From Oxyruncus cristatus (Eukaryota > Chordata > Aves > Passeriformes > Cotingidae), in contig VXAY01004102.1 of the NCBI GenBank assembly GCA_013399855.1, positions 868,594-932,593 of the forward strand: a DNA stretch of 64,000 nucleotides, written 5' to 3'. This document shows, in pieces, positions 36,401 through 51,400 of this stretch; within the stretch, counting starts at the first letter, position 1, and the number at the start of each line of letters is the position of its first letter. The position numbers and the translations under genes are program-made. The notes under the pieces are model-generated. The model ran no database searches, was not told where the DNA came from, and worked only from the letters and a program-made list of their open reading frames with translations.

Positions 36401-39400
36401 AGTGCCATCACATGACATATGCAAGACAATCAGGGGATTATGCCCAGCCATCACGGGTTCATGAAAGGAAGGTCCTGCTTGACCAACCTTATTAGTGGGT
36501 GAAGGAAAAGCTGTGAGTGTTGTTTAGCTAGGCTTTAGGAAAGACTTTGATGCCATTTCCCACAGCATTCTCCTGGAGAAAATGGCTATTCATGGATTGG
36601 ACAGGTACATTGTTCGCTGGCTGGATGGCCAGATCCAGAGAGTGGTGGGGGGTAGAGTTACATCCCGCTGGTGGCCAGTCATAAGTGGTGTTCCCCAGGT
36701 CTCAGTACTGGGGCCAATCTTGTTTGATATACTTACCAATGAACTGAACAGGGGAATTGAGTGTACCCTCAGTCAGTTTGCAATGACACCAAGTCAGATG
36801 GGAGTGTTGACCTGCTGGAGGGCAGGAGGGCTCTTCAAAGGGATTTGGACAGGGTGGATCAATGGGCCAAGGCCAATTGTATGAGATTCAACAAGGCCAA
36901 GTGCCAGGTCCTGCACTTGCGTCAAAACAACCCCATGCAGCACTACAGGATTGGGGAAGATGGAAAGATACCTGGCAGAAAAGACCCAGGGATGCTGACC
37001 GACAGCTGCTGAACATGAGCCAACAGTGTGCACAGGTGGCCAAGAGGGCCAGTGGCATTCTGGCTTGTATTAGAAATAGTGTGGCCAGCAGGACCAGGGC
37101 GGTGACGGTCCCCCTGTACTCAGCACTAGTGAGGCTGCACCTCAAATGCTGTGACCAGTTCTGGGTCCCTCACTGTGAGAAAGACACTGAGGAGCTGGGG
37201 CGTGTCCAGAGAAGGGCAACCAAGTTGTTAAAGAGTCTGGAACACAAGTTCTATGAGGAGTGGTTGAGGGAACTGGGGCTGTTTGGCCTGCAGAAAAGGA
37301 TGCTCTCTGCGACTACCTGAAAGCAGGCTGTAGCCAGGTGGGTGTCGGTGTCTTCTACCATGTCATCATCAATAGAACAAGCTCAAATTGCACCAGGGGA
37401 GGTTTAGATTGAATATTAGGAAAATTTTTTTCTCCAAAAGGGGCTTCAAACTTTAGAACAGGCTGCCCAGGAATGGACCCTAGAAGTATTTATAAGCTGT
37501 GTAGATGTGGCACTCAGGGCCATTGTTTAGTGGTGGACCTGGCAATGCTGGGTTAATGGTTGGACTTAATCTTAAAGGTCTTTTGTCACCTAAACAATTC
37601 TATGATTCTATGATGACCAGACTGATTTAGTGTTCACTTCTGTACAATATTAACTTGGCCAACAGCCTACCACTATGATAAATGCATTTGGATCAATGGC
37701 ATTTTGCAATTATTTAATCATTATGTCAGACATGCTTTCAATAACAGAAGGTTTATCTGCAGTTACAAATTAGCAGCACTCTGGTTGTGATGGGATGTCA
37801 GCACTACACGCAAATACTGGTTTCCTACTAGTGGCCTTAGTACACTGTCCCACATTCTGACCCGTCTTAGTGTATTCTGGGACACAATGACTTTTTCCTG
37901 AAGTATTTTTTTTAATTGTCAGTGCTTAATCTGTAAGTGAGTACTGAAACTGAACACTAACAGTCACTTCTCACTGACAATTTTTGTATGTGCTGCAGTT
38001 ACCATGGTACCAACCTGAGCAGTTGATGTCTAAATATAGGGCAGGATAAAGGATATATCTTTTCAAATACTAATAGAATGAAGTAAAAATTCCCTGAGAT
38101 TTTAGTGCTTCAATAACTTGGAGTACTTAAAATACTGTCCACTTTCATAAAACCTAAATTAAAATACTTAAATATCAGTCATAACATATTCAGTGTAGTT
38201 TACTGTTTTTGACGGAACTGATCTAAAAAAAAACCCCCACATTCGCAGAGGAAATTCGTGGGTAACTTACAGCCATGTGACAGAGCATACAGCACATCTA
38301 TCAAAGACCATATAAAAAAAGCACAAAGACTAACATTTGCTGAAAAATGTTGGGTGCAAGAAGCAATATGGAGATACTGTAAGGATTTTCCAGAACTGGG
38401 CCCTGTTTTTCACAGAATGTCCGTGCTGATTGTACCTGGTTCAAGAAAGTGTTTGTAGCACGTAACATTTTTCAGACTTAAACTGACTCATGAAGTATGA
38501 GTAAATACTATTAGGGTTTCATGAAAACTGAACTGCATGAAGAAGTGTGCTGAGATTGCTTTGTCTATCCTTACAGTTTTTAGGAGAACCTCAAACAAAG
38601 CATCAATGTCATAACAATTTGAAGGAATATGGTTCTTGCAGCACAAGTCTTCATGTTCATTTGTCTTAGTAGATTATCAGAAGCTCAGCCCTCTCAGTGG
38701 CAGTGCTGCTCTCTCTCAGGGTGAGCTACAGGGCACTTATTGGTGAATTAATAATATTATGCATATTACTTTATCTACCAGTTCTCTAATGGTTTCACAG
38801 GTGTAAGGCCTTTGGAAAGGCACAAAGCAACTTTTCAGATATAAGAAGCTAATGCACTTTTTTACTATCATGTAACTCAGCTCGTGAAAATAAAAGACTT
38901 GTTAAATGAGAGAAGAATATCTCCAATCCACTGCAAAGTTCACTGAATATTTAAACATGTCTACATATTTCTGCATAGCTAAACTGTTGCTTGTAGCAGC
39001 CCTGACATTCTGTGAGACTAACACCATATTTTGATGTGATTTCTAACAGAAACACTGTTCCAGTTCACTGGCTGTTACTGTATAGTCAGGGGAAAAATTA
39101 TTGCAAGGAAAAGCACATTTTAAAATGTCAGAACAACTGTTAAGATTCAGAATGCAAATTCTGCCTGTTATACTCCAAATCCCCTAAACCACCAAGTGCA
39201 GACTCTCTGACTGCAGGGGTGCTCGGTGCAATATGTGATTGGGCTGGTGTAGAAAGAGACATTCTACACTTGAGAGTCTTTTTGGAGATTACTTGTAAAG
39301 GGAAGAAAACATTGGGAAATTTCCAAAACATGTCACGAACAAAATGTTGCTGCAAAGGCAGGAGCCTTGCTTGCAGAATAATTTTACAGTTTTCAATTAA

Positions 39401-42400
39401 CCAAATACCTTTAATTTATTTTCACAGAACAAAGAGTGAATCAAGACTTTTATGTGTTTCTCTATTACTTATCTACAAGCAATTTCTTTTTAGGACCCTA
39501 AAATATTAAAATGCTGATATCCATTTAGAAATATAATACTGTGTTACATTCACACACTGCTCCTATAAAATGTCAAATAAGTAATGAAGAGATGGCTGCA
39601 TGCCAGCTCTGCATCTTACTCTGTAAGGCAGAAAAATTCTGAGCCATGCTGAAATAGACACAAACACTATAAAAATACCCTCCAGGTTATAAATCTTTGT
39701 GGTTCACTTCTGTTTTCTTAGGTAACATTTCTGGGTATGCATCCCTCTTCATTAAAAGCTGCTGGTCTAGAAATCAGATTGCACACTTGTGGAACTATGA
39801 TTTAAGGAGAAATCCAGTAAAACTTGCATTAAATCAACTTTTTGAGGACAAAAGGACCACAGTTAGTTAAATCATCTTATTAGTAAACTATAATCTGAAT
39901 TTCAGAATTAGGGAAAACAAATGTGACTTTATTAAAACTGAATACCCTTATCCACAAGTGTTTAGTCTCTTAAAGATATTTAAACTCTCCAACTTTTCTT
40001 ATGAATAAGTATTTCAAATAGGTGAAATCCAGTAAGACAATACCTATTTTTAATTCCCACTAAATTGATGAGGCTGGAGGTAATTAAGATCTGAGCTCCT
40101 CCTAATCACACATATCATGCCTCTGCTTTGTCTGTCAATCTACACTTATTTGCAAGGCTGCATCCTTAGAAAAACTCTCATTTGTTTGGCAGCCAACATC
40201 AACAGAAGGAAATAATTTTCTGCATGTTATTTCTGAGGGGGAGAAAGGGAGACATGTTAGAATACCATGGTCACAATATTCAATGAAATTTCGGAACGGT
40301 ATCAGGGCGCACACACTCTTAAGACAGGGAGGTAGCACTGTTTAATGTAAAATATGTTCAGCATTTCTGAATGGTTGCAATACACAGGGTTTTTTTTTCT
40401 GAACTTGATCTATTCCAACTCAAATTTTCTATAACAGATGTTTGTTTCAGAATCTTTATTAAATTGTTTCAATCCTCAAATTTGTTTTCAAATAAAGAGC
40501 CACAGTAAACACAAATAATTTATTTACTCTATGGTTAAGATATCTTGTGATTATTTTTAGCTGAAAATTTCACTCCCTACATCCAGAACTTCCAACAGGG
40601 ACTAGTTTTATGTCAAAGACATGCATTTCGCTGTAAATCTACACGTTTCTGCAACACATTGAGTACCTAAATTCCCTTTTATTTCTGTTTATACTGACAA
40701 TACAACAGGGAAATGCATCTCTGGAAGTTATGTTGTCCTTTGACTGGTCTATGTCTATGAGCCGCAAGACTCACTCCTGCACAGTGAATAAACTACACTC
40801 TTGGTAGACCTAAGAAAATTGTGGAGGGTAGTGTCTCACTGTCTGGAGAGAGACCAAGAGCCAGACTGAGGGGTAGGCAGCAGAAGCCAAGGAAAGGTGC
40901 CATAGTCTGAAAAATGGCATGAGGAGAAAAGAGGTATTAAAAGGAAATAGTCTCTCTGTGGCTCTACTGTGATGTAACTATGCAGGAAAACCACTGGCAT
41001 GTCACTGAAGACCTTCAGTATTTGTAACGTTGAATCTTAAACCACTTGATATAATCAATTTATTACTTATAAGTATTGTTAACATCAGCTATATAAGCAT
41101 CAGTATTTCCCACATAGGATAGAGATACTGATAGACACACACACACACTTTCAATTACAGAGCGTTGCAAACTGGACTCTCTAGTCTGCCCTACTCCCAT
41201 TGAGTCACAGGAATTGGACTGAGTTCCAAAAGTGAAAAATATAATGCAGAAACTGTAAGTATACCTTTCCTTTAGTGAAATTGTCATCTCCTTTTCTGAT
41301 TAACTTTCTTCTGCCAGTATCTCCCAAAGGGCCTTGCAGCATGACATATACATCTGCATCTGTTCCTGACCCAGGGGAAGCACCCGTGGTGATGTGGAGA
41401 ACATAGCTTTTCACTGTGGGGAAAAAGAGGTCAATGGTTTACCAAACCTTAATCAGTTAAAAAATATATTATTTAATAAATTACTACTCTTACATTTTCA
41501 TTTCTCATCCTACCCAGTGTGATCAGAAGACTATATTGTAATGCTTAGAAGAGCGTATAGATGCTCTTGTAATTGTAATTAGAATTTTATGAACTTAGAG
41601 AAGAACTAAGAACTAATTAGAATTTAATTGTAATTAGAATTTAAGAACCACTATTATAAGGAATAATAAGCTAAATAGTTTGACCTGGCCTGAAACACAG
41701 GCAGAAGAAAAAATGAAAGAAAAATAAACACATCACAAATTGGTATAAAAACATGTAAACAATACTCGGTCATCACTTGTATGCAAGTAAATACATAACA
41801 TTCCAAATAAATAGTTCCTAGGCTATGCTAAATCATTCAACACGCACATCTCTGCTCTGACCCTTATGGAGTTCAAATGAAGCTGAAATTTTCCAGAAAG
41901 ACAGCAACTTTTCCATTTCCTCTGGATCATGGTTCAGTCAGTGGCTGGCCGCTCTACACTGCACCCATTGCTGTTACTGCCCTCAGCAGAGGAGATGACA
42001 TGTCAGAGAACACACAGTATTTCTCTGACACGTCATCTTACAACTCTTCAGCTGAGCATTTCTTGAATGGTTGCTTATGTAAAGTACCTGTTTGTATGGC
42101 CACATAAGAATGAAGTCACGTCCCCAAAATATTCAATTGAAAAAGAGAAAAAGGTTTTGGGAGAGAATAAAGAGAATCTGTCTTCATGTTAAATGCTCCT
42201 CAGAAAGAGGAGCAGCATTTGTGAAGATTTAAATATCTGTGTTCTTCCATAAAGAAATAAATGTAAGAAGTATTTAAAAGGAAAGAGCCTTCACAGGGAA
42301 TATCCCAGCAGTACTCTTCTCAAATTCATATTCAAGAATCTTCTAAGTGCTTTGTTTGATACTAACTTTAAAAACACAGCAGAAAAGGCAAGGAATATAC

Positions 42401-45400
42401 AGATTACTTGTGCTTGATTTAAACCCTTAACTTCTGGAGGAGATTGGGATATTCTCATGGTACAATATCCATTTAGGACAAGAGCTCCTCCATTTTTCTC
42501 TAACTTTGGCTATAAAGCCTTGTAAGAAACACAGAGCAAACTAAAAATATCCTGTCTTGAGGTGATCTAGCACAACTCTGATGGAGTTTGATGACATACA
42601 ACTGCTAGGTCACAGAAAAAGAATGCCTGAAATTCTGGGAATACAAACAGAACAATTCGGTTGTGAGGGGCCGTGTATCTCCTTCTTATCTGAAATTACA
42701 GTATAAGAGTTATTTCCTCTGGATTTCCCTTGTTTGCTGTGGGAGAGAACCAAATCATACTGTTGAGAAAAAGCTGAACTCTGAGCACCATTCAAAACCT
42801 TTATAATAGTTTCAGTGCCATATGCTTGTTCCTTTATGTGTCACAAACTGATACCAATCAGACTTGAATGCACAATGCTCAGTTAAGGGATCTGGGATAC
42901 TGTTTTTTAAACACTGGAGTGGACTGGACCTAGCCATGCATCACCAGGCTGAAATAAGTAGAAAATATCTGCTAAATCCTTTGGACTGCTCTGAGAATCA
43001 GCCATTGTCACTGACCAACCTTTTCTATTGTTAAGGATTTGTGACAAACCTGCTGGAAAAGGAGAGCCAGCTATGAGAACTGGAAGCTCAGTCACTCTTC
43101 CTCCTTCTTCATCAGCAAAGTTGTGACAAAACGGGAATTCTAGAACATTTTTACTTTCTCTGTGTTGAAGCTTTACCTTAGCAAAGAGCAAAAATAAATA
43201 ACTTCAGCATCTGTTGCACTCTAATGCAAACACTATAGCAAAAGACAAACTATTAAACAGCTATGACACATCATCTTAATATTTAAAAATAAAAGCAAAT
43301 AAGCTTTTCTAAAAGGTTTTTGAAAGCAACCTGTTGAATGAGAAGGAATAGATACCTTTCTCAATTAAACATAATCAAAATCTCGTAAATGTTATTGCTG
43401 TAGAGACTGCATTAAGGGAAAAAATATTTAGAATTGTTCAGAAAAGGTTCCTTCGTGTATCTTATTCATCCAGCATATGGAAGAAAGAAGTGTTGATATG
43501 AGCACATTTTAGCTTGTGAGAAATGTCAATATGCCACAATATTTTTCAGTGCAGAATGTTTTCTTATTCTAAGAGGAGAGAGAAAAAGAAGTGTTTCTGG
43601 GAAAAAACGAAAAAGAGAAATTAAGAATGCTTTATGGCATATGTATATACCAGCACATATGTATCATATGAATATATATACTACCATACCAAGTATTCTT
43701 AATCTCTGTGACATTCAGTGTATAAACTAATGTTTATACACATATTTTAATAAGGAGATAACTTACACTATGGTAGTACCAGCTACACTAAAAGACAAAG
43801 TTCCATTTTCTAATCTATTTAAAGATCAACCAGACAACATATTTTAAAAAAAAGTTGCACAAAGTAAGCCTGCTTTGAAAAGGGCACAGATAGTTCACTC
43901 ATACAATTCTTCATGACCTAACTCACTAAAATGTCCAAACCTTTAACCCAGTAAGCAAAATCATCTTTGGTTAGGAATTGTCACTGGGAGATGGTAGCAT
44001 TATTTGGTCTTCAAAAGACTCTTATTATTTTTCACAGACACATTGAAAAGATTTTTGTAAAATGTACTTTGAAGTATAATGTTAGCACAATTTCCCTTTC
44101 ATAATAATATCTACATTCCTGAACACTTCATTGAAACTCAGATTTCATTTACTGTGCTTTATTTTTTCAAGAACTGAAAGAAAGAAGAATAAAGATGTTA
44201 GCTATTACATGTTGCAGAAATAAAGCATTAATTTTGTTCTGAACATTATTTTATACTGATTTCAATTTCCTCAAAAACATCAAGATAATTAGTTTGTAGT
44301 TATGGTTAAAAGAATGAATTCTAAATCTAAACATAGAATTCCACCAACTGCACCTTCCTTTACTTTTGATAGAGGGAAATCTCAGACTCTCTGGAGGTGC
44401 AATCTTGTAAAATCAAAATAAAATAGCATAGAAATGACCACACTGATTCTAACCAGCAGTGTAAATGGACTGGTAACCCATCTTTTATAACAGATACTAT
44501 CCACAATCTCCTATACCAACTTAGTTGAATCCTAGTACAAGGATTCAGCCAGTCCTACTATAGAAACCATGGAATAAGAGATGTCTTCCTAAAACTCAAA
44601 TAATTTACATGTATCCCAAAGTAGGGAAATTTATAATTTCTTTCTCTGCCTCTTCCTACTACCTAAAGTAAATGTGCATCTTTTTCTTACTTGTACAAAT
44701 GATGCTGATTTTTTTCTAACTCAGCTTTGAGTTATTGTCCTGAGCTAATGAAGTAAAGCAGACTAATAGATGTCACTGTTTTCAACTGCCAAGTTTCCAT
44801 TCTGAAATTTTTGCTGTGATCCACTGTCTCCTACAATACTCCAGAAGCAGTCTTAATTTTGATATATTTGTTGGATGACTATTTCATCTGGCTATGAATA
44901 TGAAATTAACAACCTGCCTACCATTTAAATGTCAGAGGGTTCAGCTTACTAATATCATGTATTGGACAGGAAAATTACTTTTTCTCCAGCTTTTAATGAG
45001 AACAAACCGAAAACATGAATGGAAAAATGTGTTTCTGCAACTTGAAAGAAGATGACTCTTTCCTTTAGAATTCTTTTTGTTTTGCCAGCATAACAAGATA
45101 AAGATTTTTTTTTTTGTATAGTGAGGTGCAACAGCAATTTCAGTGTGATGTCAGATTTTAGCTTCAGCATCGTGGACATCAGAAGAAAGACTGTCATTTA
45201 ACTATTCCCTTCTTTTATTCACATGCCAACTTAAAAGGCAGATACTTTCATCAAAATGCATTCCTAGTGCCTAGTTTAATTATTTGCCTTGGATCACTGA
45301 GTCTACAACATGTAACAGCTAATTTGGAGTTATGTAAATATTGCAATGGATGCCAGTGGGTACAGTTCTGAAAAAACACCACTGGATCTGCTGCAGATGA

Positions 45401-48400
45401 TGGCACATCTGTATATATGCCTTCCAGATATCCATCCAAGTTTACAAGACTTTTCTTATCCATCACTATCCTAGCAAGTGTTTTGAGCAATCTCTGAAGT
45501 TATCACTCTACAAATAGTGTGACTTTTGTAAATTAAAAATTATGTAATTTCAGATAGAACTGAAAACTGGAAGCCATAACCATAAAAGATGGAAAGCAAC
45601 AACAACAACAACAAAAATGGAGACACAATAAGTAATTTCTTTAGGTTGTAGTTTTTACCTCACGGCAATGCCAAGTTTCTCCTTCTCCGGCTTCTTCAAT
45701 TTCTAGACGAACTTTGAATATACTATTAAATTTCTTACTTAGTTCAATAGAGGTCTCATAAATCTGTTCTTTTTTAAGGGATCCTTTGGGGAATATGACT
45801 GAAGTACAGGCTCCTTTTTCACCACATACAGTTAGAGACATTTTAGGGTTCATGCAATTAGAAGAAATATCGCTAGTTGTAACAAGGACATCCCAAGTCC
45901 CTGTCGAAATAAAGCAGCAGGAAAAAAATTAATGGGTTTGCTGAATATCCAAAATAATACAGCAATTTGTAACAGGCTAAGTTAGTGAATGACTAGCAGC
46001 GCATTCCCATTTCTGTACCGAGCCCAAATACTGGTATGTAACAGGTTCACTTACTATCATTGATTTAGTGAGAAGCAAATTTGGACACCAGCCTTTCCAT
46101 AGCGGTACCTGACCTGGCCAGTCCAAGAGAAGTGTGTAGATAAGATAGCCAGTTCCATATTCAAGACTTATGAAGAGCCATGACAATCTGTTGATTCCCC
46201 CTCCCCCCCTTTGTAAATGTTTCTGCTGGTGATTTTAAATATTTAAACATTTTTCCATACTAATCACCATTCAAAAGCATCATATATTTTACTAGATATT
46301 ACTGGTTAGTATTTTTTCTTTTTGACATTTTGAGGATTTACTTAAGTGAACATGTTAAAATTTGCTCCGTGTATACTATAAGAAGATGGTGACTAGATAA
46401 ACTGCTTCAGAGCTTGAAATGTGACATTTTCATCACAGATCACCACAATTATCATAACGGCAAAGCACAAAACTTTGTCTATTTCTTCTGTGAAGAACAG
46501 AGGAGTTGCTGAGAGTTTAAAAATAGTCCTATATAACAGCCCATAGATTTGTCTACTTTACAGACACAGGAAACACTCAACTAGTATTTTTACTAGGTAT
46601 TGTTTGAAACACTTAGTCACTTAAGCATTATAGATGAATTGACAGTCCCCTGAAGACTCACAAGGACTGCAGACTGATACCAGGTAGGCTCCTAAGTAAA
46701 TTCTGCAATTCTATATGCAACAGATATTTAGTTAAATCTTTAATCAATAAGACAGTTTTGAAGATCAGAAACTTGTACCCATCAAAAAAACTCACTGCTT
46801 TAGCTAGCTTTAATATTTTCAATAGATATTTGCAAACAGAATATATGGAAGATTCAGGGCTACCAAAAATCATGGTTTCAATTTTAAAAAATTACAAAAA
46901 TCTGAGTCTTTGATCACCTGGGATGTGGCAGAAATGAGTAGAATTTTTTTATTAGCTCTGTTTATGCAAAGCAAGACAAAGTATGTATTCGATAATTTCA
47001 AGTAGCTATTTTGTAAACCAGGTTATTTTACTTTGAGTAATGGAAACCATGACTTTCTGAGTTTACGTCCATAAACTTCCAAATTTCACTTCCTCACCAC
47101 AACAGGTCTTTGTCTCCTAAAATAACTAATGTTAAGAAAGTTTTATTACTTTAGATCAGGTGAGAATCTGTGCCATAAATCCAGGACTTGGTGAAGGTAA
47201 AAATTTAGTACTCACCATCTGTGAAATCATCTAAAATAGCTTCAGTGTTATGATTTGATGAGTAATATTAAATACCTACCATTTTCACATCCATGAACAC
47301 TAAATGTAAATTAAACCAATGCTATCCATGAAAAAAAGGAAGTCAAATGAAAATTTATCATATCTCCTGTGACATAATCTAAGATGTTGTAGCCCTTTAG
47401 GATGGAAATATTAAGCTTTTAAAATATCAGTGTATAGGTGCCCAGGAAGGGTGAATGGAAGGGCTATGCCTGTTGCTGTGCAGCACCATATGCTGCTGTA
47501 ACACCTAAACTAAATTTTATAATCTCTGATAAATTTGTCCAGATCCAATTTAAAAGCAGTTTCCTTTCTTCTCTTTAACCAAGTATAAAACAGCGTATTG
47601 GGTTTGCATGGCAAGGTTTTGATAGCAGGGGGATTTCAGGGGTGGCTTCTGTGAGAAGCCATTAGAAGCCCACCAAGTCCAATACAGCCAGTGTCTGTGT
47701 CTCCAAGACAGGCACACCACCGGCCAACACTGAACCCGTCAGCGAAAGGTATAGCAACTCTGGGATAAGGTATTTAAGAAAGGAGGGAAAAAAGACCTGC
47801 ACAATTGCAACTGGAAAAGGGAAGAGTGAGAAAATGCAAGAGAAATAACTCTTCAAATCCCCAGGTCAGTGCAGAAGGAGGGTGAGAAGGTGCTCCAGGC
47901 ACTGGGGCAGAGATTCCCCTGCAGCCCATGGTGACGACCATGGTGAAGCAGCTGTCCTCCTACAGCCCAGAGATCCACCTGGAGCCCATGGAGGACCCCA
48001 CGATGGAGCAGGTGGATGTCTGAAGAAGTATGTGACCTTATGGAAACCTTATGACCCCGTGGAGAGAGGAGTCCACAGTGGAGCAGGTTTCCTCCTGAAG
48101 GAGTGCACCCTGAGGAAGGAACCCATGCTGGAGCAGTTCGTGAAGAACTGCAGCATTGGAAGGACTCACTTTGGAGAAATTTGTGGAGGACTGTCTCCTG
48201 TGGGAGAGACCCCATGCTGGAGCAGGGGAAGAGTGTGGAGTCCTCCTCCTGAAGAGGAAGGAGAGACAGAGACCATATGTGATGAACTGACCGCAAACCC
48301 CATTTCCTGTTCCCCTGAAAAGCCGGATAGGAAGAGGTAGAGAAAATTGGGAGTGAAGTTTAGCCCAGGAAGAAGTGTAAGGTGTTTTTAGATCTGGTTT

Positions 48401-51400
48401 AGTTCTTATTATCCTACTCTTATTTGACTGGTAATAAATTAAGCTAGTTTCCCCAAGTCAAGTCCGTTTGGCCTCTGACAGTAATTGTTGAGTCTGTCTT
48501 ACCTTGGCCCACAAGCCTTTTGTTTTGTTTTTTCTCTCCTGTCCAGCTGAGGAAGGGAATGATGAGCAGCCCTGATAGGCACCTGGCATCCAGCCAGGTT
48601 CAACCCAACACAAAGAGTGCTATGCTAAAAATTTAGTCTTTCTTTGTTTCTTTCTCAGAAATCTTTTAATTCTCTCAGAATGGTATTAACAGAATGCTGA
48701 AACCCATTTAGTTTTATGACAACTTTGCTAGCTTAAATAACACATCTCCCTCCTTGATGTATAAACCACCATTAATTTTACAGATCACGACTGTGTCCAT
48801 TTTGAGCATTTAATTTGCTATTCTGAATCTGTCAAGTTTTTTCAATACCCTTTCACAGGAAAGAATTGCCATATTCTCAGTTACCATAACTTCTTTAGAG
48901 CTGTTCCAGCTTTAACCAGTCCTTCTGGACACAGATGGCCACAGTTGCACATAGCATTCCTGGTGAAATATCACGGTTTCTCTATAGAGGTAGTAAATCA
49001 CTTAGGTTTTAACTGATAATGCCTCCATACATTGCCGGGTGATAGAAACACCACAGTCCTATCAAATTACTGCCTCAAAAATTATCCTGTGATCATCTAA
49101 CAAGCATAGATATTTGTCATAGTCCTCCTGCTGATGAACGTGTGTAGTAGAAATCATTACAAAACATGATGACAGAGGTCAAATACAGTTTTTAGACTGT
49201 AAGGTACTACTTAGTTCCTCATTAAAAAATAAAACACACACACACACACACACACACAAAAAAAAACCAAAACCATACCACAATTGAAATGAGGAATGTG
49301 TATCAGAATTAAGAGCTCAAATATCTAGTTGGGTTTACACCTAATTGTACACAATTTTTTTGCCACAGAATTCGGTTCCATTGTTTTCCTCCAGTTCGCA
49401 GTTTATCACACAACCTCTTCATCTCGTGATAGTACTCTCAGCTTTGTAGCACCAACAGATTTGTTTAGCATATTCATTGTTTCTTCTCCAGGCCTTTACA
49501 ATTTTTCCTTTACTACTGCTTTTCACTTTCTTATGATTACCTAATAATTTCCCATAAAGAAAATAAATTTCAGTACTGAAATTTAGATGGATTAGATGTT
49601 ATTACATTTGTCTTACTGCACAATATTTCTGGAGTATCATCTTGTTTTACATCCTATCTTTAGTAAAGTCATGGTGCATTCTTTCTCATTTCCTGTTTGC
49701 ATCTATTATCTTAACTATTCTTTTCTTCAAAGTGTGTTATAAAGCTTTTCATGTGAACAAGTACTAATTCTACTACATTATGCCTTCTATGTTTTAGGAG
49801 GAGGTATTACTTTTACTATTGCCAAGTCATACCTTTTGTCTTCATCTAATTGTTTTAAATCCTTGCTATTAGTCCTGCTACTTCATTTCCCAATTCCTTT
49901 AGTATTCTGGACTAACAACTATTCTGTTTGTCACCGTTTGACTACATGAAACTGGAAGTCCTCTTTGCATTTCAGATTTGGTGACTGCCAATAACCTCAT
50001 TCCCATTAGTACTTATATTTTTTATCCCCTGGCAACATTACAATTCCTTAATGAAAAGAGAGATAAAGTACTCTATTTCTTTAGAGACTTTACCTACATC
50101 ACCTTCAGTCTGAACTCTATTGTTCCTGCATATTTACACATCTTTCCAGGTTCTTTTCAGAAGTAAATGGTTAAAGAACCTTTATTATTTGTTTTAATGC
50201 TTTCATAAAATCTGGCTCAGCTTGGAATTTAGTAATATTCTGACCCCTAAGGTCATTCTTTGCTGATAAGTCTTTTATTTCTCAATTTCTCATAGGCTCT
50301 CTGCTCACTTTTCATATTAGTTCTGGAGTTATTATACACCCAGACCAGAAATGATTTTCAATAGATGCAGAGCTGAGTATCGATAACCACAGACTTGAAA
50401 TAATTAGCAAGTCTGAACTTAGATTTTTGAGGACTATGTGTATGTGGGAAACCAAGAAAGGAAAATGGTTTTATATTTAACATTACAGTTACAGTCAGAC
50501 ACTAATCAAGGTGCATAAACAAGGATGCAAGATTTCTCTCACTTTTCATGTTATCTTTGAAGAAAGATGTAACAGACTTTGACCAACCTTGGGTTTGTGC
50601 TCTAAATTACCCTTAGAAGACACCTGCTTCACTCTGTGCATTATGTAGGACACCTATGGGATCTACTTGTTAGAGACCTACAGTACTTACAGTGGTGCAA
50701 TAGAGCTATTTCTTATTCTGTAATTGACAGCACTCTAACTGCTCATCCTATGCCTATATTTTCATGGTATTCTGCTCTGTTGTCTCAGTGACATTATTTT
50801 TCTGTTTCCTTACTTGATATGAGGTATTTGCTAGTGGACTAACTACAGGTGGCTAAATGTGAACTAATTTTGTCTGCAACTATGTATAATACAAAACTCT
50901 CTGAACATAAAAGAAAATATCCAGGAGTACAGAAATTAACAAAGATCAGTTTAAAAAATGGCTGATACAGAATGCAAATTCACACCTTCAGATTAAACTT
51001 TACATAGCTTGGTCTACCAGTTCTGATTCAGACTTCATAAATGGACTCAAACCAACGTTTTACTCCTCTTCAAAAAAGACATGTGAGAGTGCTAACAAAT
51101 TCAGTACCCTGGCAAAGCATAAAAGACTTAACCATTTTTTCACTGTCTGATTTGTTTCTGAATTTTGGTCATTTTTTAAATAAACAATTTGAATAGGATA
51201 TTGAGTTCAGGTCAACTAACTGTTTGCAAGAACTTGTGCCATTGATATAAGTAAAAGAGAAAACTGCAAATAAAAGCAAATGCTTTCTGCAAATATATGA
51301 ACATACGGAAAAAATCTCATTCTGCTAAAAGCGTCTTTGTATCTCTTCTTGCGATTTCATCACTGTTGCAGAAGCCTTCTGCTCTGCATTGACTGCCATA

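Larger units (their letters stand above)
27195..41264 (-). other. 14-kb intron rich in mobile elements
   Basis: The intron splits PLAT 5. It holds a truncated LTR (29241-29425), an ERVL-like element with an assembly gap (33084-35063) and a 1.8-kb CR1 (35800-37615). The remaining stretches (27.2-29.2, 29.4-33.1, 35.1-35.8 and 37.6-41.3 kb) are AT-rich with nothing recognised. Flanking exons join in phase 0 and complete a single PLAT domain, so no missing exon is required. Confidence 0.8.

Noticed and set aside
35823..37320. Several frames of 80-150 codons on both strands
   Set aside because: All lie within the CR1 copy and are fragments or antisense shadows of its broken ORF2.
47853..48340. 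147- and 152-codon frames on opposite strands
   Set aside because: Both lie in the ERVL-like element, with no retroviral motifs; incidental.
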